DNA of 11,581 nucleotides from positions 1 to 11,581 of the forward strand of contig JAUZEX010000791.1 of assembly GCA_030838815.1 (NCBI GenBank). The letters run 5' to 3'. Origin of the DNA: Actinomycetota bacterium. GTDB taxonomy: Bacteria > Actinomycetota > Acidimicrobiia > IMCC26256 > BP-133. The notes beneath the pieces are model-generated. The model saw nothing but the letters and a program-made list of their open reading frames with translations. It did not search any database and was not told the origin of the DNA. The position numbers and the translations under genes were made by a program. Below are positions 1-6,052 of the stretch, one piece after another (within the stretch, counting starts at the first letter, position 1; the number at the start of each line of letters is the position of its first letter).

Positions 1-1
1 C

Positions 2-754
2 GACAACGGCGTTGGCCGGCCGGTCGCGAGTTGGCACGCCGACGATTCGACGATGGCGGTGCGGATCGGGCTCCGCTACGTGCGGAACCTGGGGGACGGG
101 CTGTTGGTGCGCATCGAGGCCGAGCGCCACGCCGGCGGCCCGTTCCGCGACCTGGAGGACTTCGCCCGCCGTACCGGCGCCTCCACCGGCGCCATCGAAG
201 GCCTGGCCACCGCCGGCGCCTTCGGGTGCTTCGGGCTGTCCCGGCGCGACGCCCTGTGGGCCGCCGCCGCCCTGCGGGAGGCGAGGCCCGACAAGCTGCC
301 CGGCCTCGTGACCGGCCTCGACGCCCCGGCCCTTCCCGGGATGACCGCTCCCGAGGAGGCGGCCGCCGACCTGTGGTCGATGGGGCTGTCGCCGACGGCC
401 CATCCGACCGAGTTCACCCGACCCGCCCTCGACGAACGGGGGGTGCTGACCATCGCCGGTCTGGCCGAGATCCCGCACCGCACGGTGGTGGAGGTGGCCG
501 GCGTCGTCACCCACCGGCAGCGCCCGGGAACGGCCCAGGGCGTGATCTTCATCAACCTCGAGGACGAGACCGGCCTGCTGAACGTGATCTGCTCGCCCGG
601 CCTGTGGCGCCGCCACCGCCGGGTGGCCCGCACGTCGTCGGCGCTGCTGGTCCGGGGCGTGCTCGAACGCCACCAGGGCGTCGTGAACCTCGTCGCCCAC
701 CGCCTGGACCCGCTGCCCACGGGGTCGGCCCCCCGCTCCCGCGACTTCCGCTGA
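2..754 (+). CDS. dnaE2: Error-prone DNA polymerase DnaE2, C-terminal part (5' truncated by window edge)
   Basis: This is the last 250 codons of a C-family DNA polymerase; the catalytic PHP and palm/finger regions lie upstream of the window. The visible part starts in a helix-hairpin-helix type segment (IGLRYVRNLGDGL, then a long helical stretch ending in GAFGCFGLSRRDALW). It ends in an OB-fold module at about residues 160-238, with VAGVVTHRQRP, FINLEDETGLLNVICSPGLW and ARTSSALLVRG. The LEDETG-to-CSPGLW block and the terminal SRDFR are characteristic of DnaE2 rather than replicative DnaE1. In Actinobacteria DnaE2 works with ImuA'/ImuB in SOS-induced translesion synthesis, and neither partner is visible here. 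The frame is open to base 2, so the first in-frame ATG (53) is internal, not the start. The stop is TGA at 752-754. It converges on the S8 protease gene with a 29-bp gap. Confidence 0.93.
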   Translation, partial: DNGVGRPVASWHADDSTMAVRIGLRYVRNLGDGLLVRIEAERHAGGPFRDLEDFARRTGASTGAIEGLATAGAFGCFGLSRRDALWAAAALREARPDKLPGLVTGLDAPALPGMTAPEEAAADLWSMGLSPTAHPTEFTRPALDERGVLTIAGLAEIPHRTVVEVAGVVTHRQRPGTAQGVIFINLEDETGLLNVICSPGLWRRHRRVARTSSALLVRGVLERHQGVVNLVAHRLDPLPTGSAPRSRDFR

Positions 755-770
755 CCGGCCCCGTGGCCGG
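755..770. terminator. Candidate bidirectional hairpin between dnaE2 and the S8 protease gene
   Basis: A perfect 6-bp inverted repeat (CCGGCC, loop CCGT, GGCCGG) begins directly after the dnaE2 stop, within the 29-bp gap between two convergent genes. It has no T-tract, which is common in high-G+C actinobacteria. Short GC palindromes also arise by chance in this composition, so confidence is limited. Confidence 0.3.
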
Positions 771-783
771 CCGGCCGCCGACG

Positions 784-2916
784 TCAGTTGGCGGCGGACT
801 TGGTGGCCACGGCGACGATCGACTGCGTGGCGCCGCTGCCGGCCAGCGAGCCGGAGAAGGGCTGGTCGGAGAAGTCGAAGGCCCCGCCGTCGGTGGCGAC
901 CATGAGGTAGCCGTTCCCGAACGGGACCATGCCGGTGACGGGGGCGTTCAGCGTGGTGCCACCCATGGAGCCCCGGAAGGGGGCGTCGAAGGCGAAGACG
1001 CCGCCGTCCGACGCCACCAGCCAGTAGCCGGAGCGGTCGGGGTCGGGTACCAGCGACTGCACCGGGGCGTTGAGCGGCCGGCCGCCCATCGACCCGACGA
1101 AGCGGGCGTCGCCAAAGGCGAAGATCCCGCCGTCGGAGCCGACCATGTAGTACCCCTGCCCGCTCGGGGTCGGGACCGAGTCGAGGATCGGCCCGTTCAA
1201 GTTGAGGTTGGCCAGGTCGCCGAGCTGGGCGGCGTTGCCGAAGTTGAACACCCGCCCCGAGGTGGTGAAGACCCAGTAGCCCCCGCCGCTGGGGGTGGCC
1301 GAGATGCTGGTGACCTGCTCGCCGGGCCGCAGTGCGGCGGTGACACCGCCGAAGTAGCCGGCGTTGCCGAAGCCGAACACGTGCCCGGCGGTGTCGACGA
1401 TCCAGTACCCGCCGCCGGACGGGGTGGGCTCGATGTCGGCCGCGGTGGCGCCGCCGGCCAGGAGCCGGATGGCGTCGCCCAGATAGCTGGCCCCGCCGAA
1501 GCGGTAGACCGCGCCCTGCTGGCCGACCATCCAGTAACCCGACCCGTTGGCCGAGGCGATGGAGAAGTTGCCCGCGCCGGCCGCCAGGGCGGCGCCGGCG
1601 TCGACCATGCCGGCGCCGTAGACGGTGTCGACCCCGGGGGCGCCCAGGTCGTCGGCGGTGGCGATGAGCCGGAGCGCGATGGTGGCCTCGTCGGCGTTGG
1701 GATCGGCGGAACGCATGAGGAAGGCGACGGCGGCCACCAGGGGGGAGGAGAACGACGTCCCGGAGCCGGAGGCGTATCCCGACTTCGTGCTGGTCGTGGT
1801 GATGCCGACCGAGGCGGTGGCCTCACCGGGAGCGACGACGTCGACCCAGCTGCCGTAGCTGGAGAAGGAGGCGTGGTTTCCGGCGCTGTCAGTGGCGCCG
1901 ACGGAGATGACCCCGTCGCAGGCGGCGGGGTAGTGGGGCGTGGTGGCGGCGGTGACGCCCTTGGTCCCGTCGTTGCCGGCTGCGGCCACCACGACGACGT
2001 TGTGGCGGGTGGCGTAGTCGACGGCGGTCTGGAGCGTCGTGCTCGCCCCCGGCCCGCCCAGCGACAGGTTGATGACGCTGGCGCCGTGGTCGACGGCCCA
2101 GGTGATGCCCGACGCGATGTCCTCGTCGTTGGCGCTGCCGCTGGAGTCGAGCACCTTGACCGGCATGATCCGGCCCCGCCAGGTACCACCGGCTACGCCC
2201 TGCCCGTTGTTGGTGATGGCGGCGGCGATGCCGGCCACCATCGTGCCGTGACCGAAGTCGTCATCGGGCGAGGCGTCGTTGTTGACGAAGTCGTAGCCGG
2301 GGACGAGCCGGCCGGCCAGGTCCGGGTGGTTGAGCTGCACGCCACTGTCGACGATGGCCAGGATCATCGAGTCGTTGCCGGTGGTGGTGTTCCAGGCGTC
2401 GGGGAGGTGCATGGTCTGCAGGTACGGGGCCTGGCTGGCGTAGCGGGGGTCGTTGGGGACGAGATCGGCGTGGCGGATGCGGTTCGGCTCGACGGTGTCG
2501 ACGACGGGGGAGGCGGCCAGGGCGGCCTGCACCTCGGCGGCCGGCTTCGAGCCGGTCGAGACCCGGACGAAGCCGGTGGCGCCGGCGACGTCCTCGACCG
2601 TGCCGCCGGCGGCGGCCACGGCCTGCTCCACGGCACCGGCGGAGGCCTTGTCGTCGAAGCGGACGAGCAGGCCGTCGGCCGGCCCGGCTGTGGCGTCGGT
2701 GGCGGGCGTGGCGGTGGCGGTCTTGTCGGTCGCACCGGTCGAGGCGACGGCCCCGACGGCGGAGGGTCCAGCGGCGGACGGGCTGACGGTCGAGGCGGCG
2801 CGGGCCGACCCGGCGAGCGTCAGCCCTGACAGGAGGGCGACGGCCAGGCCGGAGGCGGCCAGGCGCCGCGCCCCCCGTCCCGATCGTGACCGTGCGATGC
2901 GGTTCCCCGGAAGCAT
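784..2916 (-). CDS. Secreted S8 (subtilisin-like) serine protease with C-terminal GYW-repeat domain
   Basis: This 710-residue exported endopeptidase has a basic N-region (RIARSRSGRGARR), a hydrophobic core and a likely cleavage after SARA (residue 40); RRL at 18-20 also leaves Tat export possible. A low-complexity A/T/S stretch follows, then an inhibitor-type propeptide (about 81-150: GLLVRFDDK to VDTVEPN). The S8 domain (about 155-445) has all four key residues: D190 (AIVDSGV), H223 (GHGTMVAGI), oxyanion N315 (AAAGNDG) and S388 (GTSFSSPLVAA), so it should be active. Residues 451-700 form six degenerate repeats of about 42 residues, probably a beta-propeller-like module. ATG at 2916 is the only plausible start, since it precedes the signal peptide; no good Shine-Dalgarno is seen before it. 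The gene runs in the same direction as the CPBP gene but 111 bp lie between them, so it probably has its own promoter. Substrate is unknown. Confidence 0.93.
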   Translation of the reverse strand: MLPGNRIARSRSGRGARRLAASGLAVALLSGLTLAGSARAASTVSPSAAGPSAVGAVASTGATDKTATATPATDATAGPADGLLVRFDDKASAGAVEQAVAAAGGTVEDVAGATGFVRVSTGSKPAAEVQAALAASPVVDTVEPNRIRHADLVPNDPRYASQAPYLQTMHLPDAWNTTTGNDSMILAIVDSGVQLNHPDLAGRLVPGYDFVNNDASPDDDFGHGTMVAGIAAAITNNGQGVAGGTWRGRIMPVKVLDSSGSANDEDIASGITWAVDHGASVINLSLGGPGASTTLQTAVDYATRHNVVVVAAAGNDGTKGVTAATTPHYPAACDGVISVGATDSAGNHASFSSYGSWVDVVAPGEATASVGITTTSTKSGYASGSGTSFSSPLVAAVAFLMRSADPNADEATIALRLIATADDLGAPGVDTVYGAGMVDAGAALAAGAGNFSIASANGSGYWMVGQQGAVYRFGGASYLGDAIRLLAGGATAADIEPTPSGGGYWIVDTAGHVFGFGNAGYFGGVTAALRPGEQVTSISATPSGGGYWVFTTSGRVFNFGNAAQLGDLANLNLNGPILDSVPTPSGQGYYMVGSDGGIFAFGDARFVGSMGGRPLNAPVQSLVPDPDRSGYWLVASDGGVFAFDAPFRGSMGGTTLNAPVTGMVPFGNGYLMVATDGGAFDFSDQPFSGSLAGSGATQSIVAVATKSAAN
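817..1566 (-). repeat. Six tandem GYW repeats encoded in the S8 protease C-terminus
   Basis: In-frame protein repeats begin at residues Y461, Y504, Y547, Y589, Y631 and Y670, with spacings of 43, 43, 42, 42 and 39. Each follows a pattern like G-Y-W-hydrophobic-V-x-x-x-G-x-V-F-x-F-G-x-A-x-F-x-G. The unit GYWLVASDGGVFAFDAPF is closest to this consensus. The DNA is diverged between units, so this is an old protein repeat and not a recent tandem duplication. Six units of about 42 residues fit a six-bladed beta-propeller or a related repetitive beta structure; that fold is an inference. Confidence 0.85.
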
Positions 2917-2952
2917 GTCCGTTAGATCGGGCTGTCGGACCGGGCCGCTGAA

Positions 2953-2988
2953 CGGGGAAAACCTAAAGGTTTCCTGTGAATTGACAGG
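2953..2988 (-). promoter_or_regulatory. Candidate promoter/operator of the S8 protease gene with two overlapping inverted repeats
   Basis: On the minus strand a TAGGTT hexamer (2965-2960) matches the actinobacterial TANNNT -10 element and would give a leader of about 37 nt. It lies inside an imperfect hairpin: plus strand GGAAAACC (2956-2963), loop TAAA, GGTTTCC (2968-2974), with one unpaired base. A second, perfect repeat, CCTGT (2973-2977), N6, ACAGG (2984-2988), shares two bases with the first. The AT-rich patch stands out from its surroundings. No strong -35 is visible; the nearest is a weak TGTCAA 15 bp upstream of the -10. The rest of the 111-bp gap (2917-3027) holds nothing else I recognise. 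Confidence 0.4.
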
Positions 2989-3027
2989 TCTGGGGCGGCT
3001 CGTCCCATTTGGGCCGCCCGCAGGGGT

Positions 3028-3663
3028 CTAGGTCGAACCGGTGGCCAGGGCGAGGACGACGATGGCCGCGATCAGCAGGTTGTAGGCGAGGTGGGAGCGG
3101 GTCGACTCGGCCAGCGCGGCGTCCTCGGAGCCGGTCTGGCGCCAGGCGCGGAGGTAGGCCCAGGTGAAGTAGAAGCCGCCGATCGACAGGGCCAGGGCGA
3201 CGCCGACGGGGATTCCGATGAGGGCGTGCACGAGCCCGAAGAGGACTGACCGGCGGGCATTGGCCGCCCGAGTCCGGTGTTCGGCGCCCCGCCGGAACAC
3301 CCACTCCTCGCCCTCGACGAGGAGGGGCAGCCCGATGAGGAGCAGAGTCACGAAGACGACCGGGATGATCGTCTCCAGTGGCCCGGGGGTGGAGCCCTTC
3401 GGGCCGACGCCGATGACGGGGTTGCCCGTCCCGCCGAGCTTCGTCCACCAGCCGAAGTCGAGCCCGGGGACCTGGACCAGCGCGGTGGCGACGGTCAGCA
3501 CCGCGAGGAGCACCGGGATGGCCCGGAGGAAGTGCCGGGGTCGCAGCCCGGCCACCAGCATCCGCACGTGGCCCCGGGCGGAGACGGTCTGCCGGGCCGC
3601 ATCGGCCAGCCGGAACCCCACGAAGGCCAGCACGGCGACGGTCAGGAGGTCGGTGGGGCTCAC
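3028..3663 (-). CDS. CPBP-family intramembrane glutamic/metallo-protease (CAAX protease-like)
   Basis: This is a 211-residue polytopic membrane protein with hydrophobic segments near residues 6-20, 44-63, 97-117, 139-160 and 191-208. The three family motifs are present in order: E119-E120-x-x-F123-R124 (EGEEWVFRRG), F142-x-x-x-H146 (FGLVHALIG) and H191-x-x-x-N195 (SHLAYNLL). These are the catalytic or metal-associated residues of the Abi/CAAX-protease (CPBP) family, related to eukaryotic Rce1. Bacterial members have been linked to bacteriocin self-immunity and processing of membrane proteins; nothing here shows which applies, and no bacteriocin gene is adjacent. The start is GTG (3663). It has no Shine-Dalgarno but a TAGCCT hexamer ends 9 nt upstream, suggesting a near-leaderless mRNA. 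It is divergent from the PhoU/TrkA_C gene. Confidence 0.8.
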   Translation of the reverse strand: MSPTDLLTVAVLAFVGFRLADAARQTVSARGHVRMLVAGLRPRHFLRAIPVLLAVLTVATALVQVPGLDFGWWTKLGGTGNPVIGVGPKGSTPGPLETIIPVVFVTLLLIGLPLLVEGEEWVFRRGAEHRTRAANARRSVLFGLVHALIGIPVGVALALSIGGFYFTWAYLRAWRQTGSEDAALAESTRSHLAYNLLIAAIVVLALATGST

Positions 3664-3736
3664 GGACCGCCCAGGCTAGGGCCGCCCGCAACAGACGGGC
3701 GACGGGGGGTTGGTATCCTCGCTGGAGCAGAAAGCT
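3664..3736. promoter_or_regulatory. Divergent promoter region between the CPBP protease and PhoU/TrkA_C genes
   Basis: Two TANNNT hexamers face away from each other. TAGCCT on the minus strand (3678-3673) lies 9 nt before the GTG of the CPBP gene. TATCCT on the plus strand (3714-3719) is followed by GGAG (3724-3727) and ATG at 3737. A GCCCG-N7-CGGGC inverted repeat (3684-3700) lies between them and could be an operator. Neither side has an obvious -35 element. Confidence 0.4.
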
Positions 3737-4981
3737 ATGGACGAGCGACCACGAAATCTCAAGGCCATGCTCTCGGAGGCCAAGGACACCTCCGAGCTGA
3801 TGGTCGACCTGGGGTACGCCGCCCTGTTCTTCGCCGACCCGGCCATGGCCGAGGAGGTCGACGAACTCGAGGAGCGGCTCACCTCGCTGGTGCACGAAAT
3901 GCGGGCCATCTGCGTGCTGGCCGGCCGGTCGCCCCGCGACGCCGACGAGATGGCCGGCGTCCTCGGGATCGTGTCGGCCATCGAGCGGATGGGCGGCGCG
4001 GCGGTTGATGTGGCCCGCATCGTCACCCACCGCCTGGGGATCCCCAACGCCCTGGTGGCCGACCTGGCCGACGCCGAGGAGGTGTCCCACCGGGTACGGG
4101 TACGGGCGGACTCCGCCATGGCCCACCGGCGCCTGTCCGACCTCGAACTGCCCACCGAGGTCGGGATGCGCGTCGTGGCGCTGCGGCGGGGCAAGGAGTG
4201 GTCCATCGACCCCGACGGCGACGAGGTCCTCCTGCCCAACGACGTCCTCATCACCCGCGGTCCGGGCGGCGGCATCGTCGAACTGCGGGACCTGGCCGGC
4301 GCCCCGGAGTGGCGGGCGGGGATGCTGGAGGAGGACACCGCCATCACCGACCTCGACCGGGCCGTCGACGTCCTCGTGGAGATGAAGAACATCTCCGAGG
4401 TGGCGGTCGGCCTGGCCTACTCCGCCGTCCTGTTCAACGACCAGGGCCTCGCCGCCGAGGTGAACCACCTGGAGGACCGGCTCGACGAGATGAAGGAGCG
4501 GCTCGAGGTGTGGGTGCTGCGCAGCGCGGCCGACACGCTCGACCCGTCCGCCCTGCGAGGGCTGCTCCACCTCGGCCAGGCGGCGGAGGAGATCGGCGAC
4601 GCCGCCCAGGCCATGGTGTGGCTGGTGGAGATGGGGGAGGAGATCCACCCCGTGCTGGCCTACGCCTTCGGGGAGAGCGACGAGATCATCGTCCGGGTGC
4701 CGGTGGCGCCGGGCTCGCCGCTCGACGGCAAGACCCTGGCCGAGGCCAACCTGGAGCTGGAGACGGGCTTCTACCTGCTGGCCATCCGCCGGGGCGGGCG
4801 CTACCTCTACCGGCCGCGGGGCCGGGCCCGCCTCGAGGGCGGCGACGCCCTCATCGCCGCCGGCCCTCCCGAGGGCTACGCCCGCCTGGCTGAGCTGTGT
4901 GGGTTCCGTCTCGTCGACGACGAGGAGACCGGGGAGACCGAACTCGTCCCGGTCGGAGCTACAGCCAGTCCCGCCTCTTGA
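3737..4981 (+). CDS. Duplicated PhoU-like / TrkA_C (RCK_C) domain protein, putative cation-channel regulator
   Basis: This 414-residue soluble protein has two copies of a two-domain unit: PhoU-like helical bundle (about 5-100), TrkA_C (about 118-185), second PhoU-like bundle (about 203-300), second TrkA_C (about 315-390). The duplication is visible directly: SELMVDLGYAALFFADPAMAEEV at 19-41 aligns with SEVAVGLAYSAVLFNDQGLAAEV at 220-242, a 201-residue offset. TrkA_C domains bind small ligands and gate K+ or other cation transporters; PhoU-like bundles often bind metals or regulate transport. No transmembrane segment is present, so it would act in the cytosol on a separate channel, and the convergent corA next door is the obvious candidate (inference). 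ATG 3737 is preferred over the in-frame TTG at 3710: it has GGAG 9 nt upstream, while the TTG lies upstream of the likely -10. The stop overlaps corA by 23 bp. Confidence 0.82.
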   Translation: MDERPRNLKAMLSEAKDTSELMVDLGYAALFFADPAMAEEVDELEERLTSLVHEMRAICVLAGRSPRDADEMAGVLGIVSAIERMGGAAVDVARIVTHRLGIPNALVADLADAEEVSHRVRVRADSAMAHRRLSDLELPTEVGMRVVALRRGKEWSIDPDGDEVLLPNDVLITRGPGGGIVELRDLAGAPEWRAGMLEEDTAITDLDRAVDVLVEMKNISEVAVGLAYSAVLFNDQGLAAEVNHLEDRLDEMKERLEVWVLRSAADTLDPSALRGLLHLGQAAEEIGDAAQAMVWLVEMGEEIHPVLAYAFGESDEIIVRVPVAPGSPLDGKTLAEANLELETGFYLLAIRRGGRYLYRPRGRARLEGGDALIAAGPPEGYARLAELCGFRLVDDEETGETELVPVGATASPAS

Positions 4982-5996
4982 AGGTGACGTAGAGGAGGAG
5001 CGAGATCAGCCCCATGATGCCCAGCGCCATGGGGTAGCCGAAGCGCCAGTCGAGCTCGGGCATGTCCTTGAAGTTCATGCCGTACACACCGGCCACGAAC
5101 GTGGCGCAGACCAGGATCGCGCCCCACGACGTGGCCTTCTTCATGACCAGGTTCATGCGGTTGGACACCAGCGCCAGGTGGGCGTCGAGCGCGCCGGTGA
5201 GCAGGTCGCGATGGGCCTCCGAGAGCTCGACGGCTCGGAGGACGTGGTCGTAGACGTCGCGCAGGTGGACGACGGCGTCGTCGCCGATGAAGTCGACTTC
5301 CTTGCGCAGCAACGGGTTGAGTGCCTCGCGCAGGGGGCTCACCATCCGCCGGTAGCCGATCAGGTCGTGGCGGAGGCGGTACAGGCGCTCGGTGATCCAC
5401 CGGTCGGCGGGGACGTCGGCCGGCACCCCAACGGAACCGGACCGGCGGCGGCGACCCTCGGCGGGGTCGAAGAAGATGTCGTCCTCGATGGCCTCGAGCC
5501 GGTCCTCCACGGCGTCGGAGATGTCGAAGAACCGGTCGACGATCACGTCGAGGAAGACGTAGAGGAGGAACCCCTCGTCCGTGACGCCGTCCTCTTGGCG
5601 CGTGCGCTCGAACCGTTCGATCACGGTCTTGACCGGCATCGGGGGCTCGCCCTTCTCGCCGGGGCGGCGGAGGCTGATGAGCCAGCCGTCGCCGAAGAGC
5701 AGGTCGACCTCCCGGGACGAGATCCCGTGCTCCTCGAAGATGCAGTCCCGCACGGAGAGGAGGAGGTGGTTGTCGAACCGGGACAGGCGGGGCCGCGGAT
5801 TGGCCTCGGTGAGGTCCTCCTCGGCGAGGTGGTGCACGCCGAACTCCTCGGTCAGGCAGACGATGTCGTCGGGAGTGGGATCCTCCACGTCGACCCACAG
5901 CAGGGCGTCGCTGCGCTCCAGGCAGCCGGAGACGTCGGCGGGGTCGAGTTCCTCGTCGACCGCCCCCGACTCGTGGTAACGCCGCACCCGGATCAC
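4959..5996 (-). CDS. corA: CorA-family magnesium/cobalt transport channel
   Basis: This 345-residue protein has the standard CorA layout: an N-terminal alpha/beta cytoplasmic domain (about 1-150), a long helical stalk, and two C-terminal membrane helices (about 288-306 and 321-337). The YGMNF signature is at 305-309, followed by the acidic external loop with MPEL at 312-315 (KDMPELDWRFGYP). The C-terminus is basic (FKRRDWL). CorA forms a homopentameric channel passing Mg2+, Co2+ or Ni2+. Compared with the family, the helical hairpin at the stalk tip carries an Arg/Ser/Pro-rich insertion at about 178-199 (GRRRRSGSVG and following). The GTG start at 5996 has no Shine-Dalgarno, but a TAACGT hexamer ends 6 nt upstream, consistent with leaderless translation. 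It is divergent from mca and convergent with the PhoU/TrkA_C gene. Confidence 0.95.
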   Translation of the reverse strand: MIRVRRYHESGAVDEELDPADVSGCLERSDALLWVDVEDPTPDDIVCLTEEFGVHHLAEEDLTEANPRPRLSRFDNHLLLSVRDCIFEEHGISSREVDLLFGDGWLISLRRPGEKGEPPMPVKTVIERFERTRQEDGVTDEGFLLYVFLDVIVDRFFDISDAVEDRLEAIEDDIFFDPAEGRRRRSGSVGVPADVPADRWITERLYRLRHDLIGYRRMVSPLREALNPLLRKEVDFIGDDAVVHLRDVYDHVLRAVELSEAHRDLLTGALDAHLALVSNRMNLVMKKATSWGAILVCATFVAGVYGMNFKDMPELDWRFGYPMALGIMGLISLLLYVTFKRRDWL

Positions 5997-6052
5997 GCTG
6001 CGACGTTAGAGGAAGCGGGAATGACGCCTGCGCCGGGTAGGTTCCCTAATCC
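5997..6052. promoter_or_regulatory. Divergent, probably leaderless promoters of corA and mca
   Basis: In this 56-bp gap, TAACGT on the minus strand (6008-6003) lies 6 nt before the corA GTG. TAGGTT on the plus strand (6038-6043) lies 9 nt before the mca ATG. Neither start has a Shine-Dalgarno. Both distances would put transcription starts at or within a few nucleotides of the start codon. The -10 elements are 29 nt apart, so their upstream regions interpenetrate. The gap is too short for an M-box or other Mg2+ riboswitch before corA. Confidence 0.5.

Noticed and set aside
31..2829. A 932-codon plus-strand open frame opposite the S8 protease
   Set aside because: Its translation is low-complexity and Gly/Arg/Val-rich without recognisable domains. 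It is a shadow of high-G+C codon bias; the minus-strand frame has a signal peptide and a full catalytic set.
3028..3663. Bacteriocin immunity role for the CPBP protein
   Set aside because: No bacteriocin precursor or dedicated transporter is adjacent, so only the family assignment is supported.
3710..3736. TTG start at 3710 for the PhoU/TrkA_C protein
   Set aside because: It lies before the TATCCT -10 candidate. ATG 3737 has GGAG at proper spacing.
4094..4108. Short tandem repeat of the type GGGTACGGGTACGGGC inside the PhoU/TrkA_C gene
   Set aside because: It is just over two copies, in frame within coding sequence, and explained by HRVRVRAD codons.
2963..4648. A 561-codon minus-strand open frame covering the CPBP gene and the antisense of the PhoU/TrkA_C gene
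   Set aside because: It is a composition shadow. The CPBP motifs lie in a different minus-strand frame, and the duplicated PhoU/TrkA_C protein lies on the plus strand.
5997..6052. Mg2+-sensing riboswitch (M-box) ahead of corA
   Set aside because: The intergenic gap is only 56 bp and the start appears leaderless, so there is no room for a structured leader.
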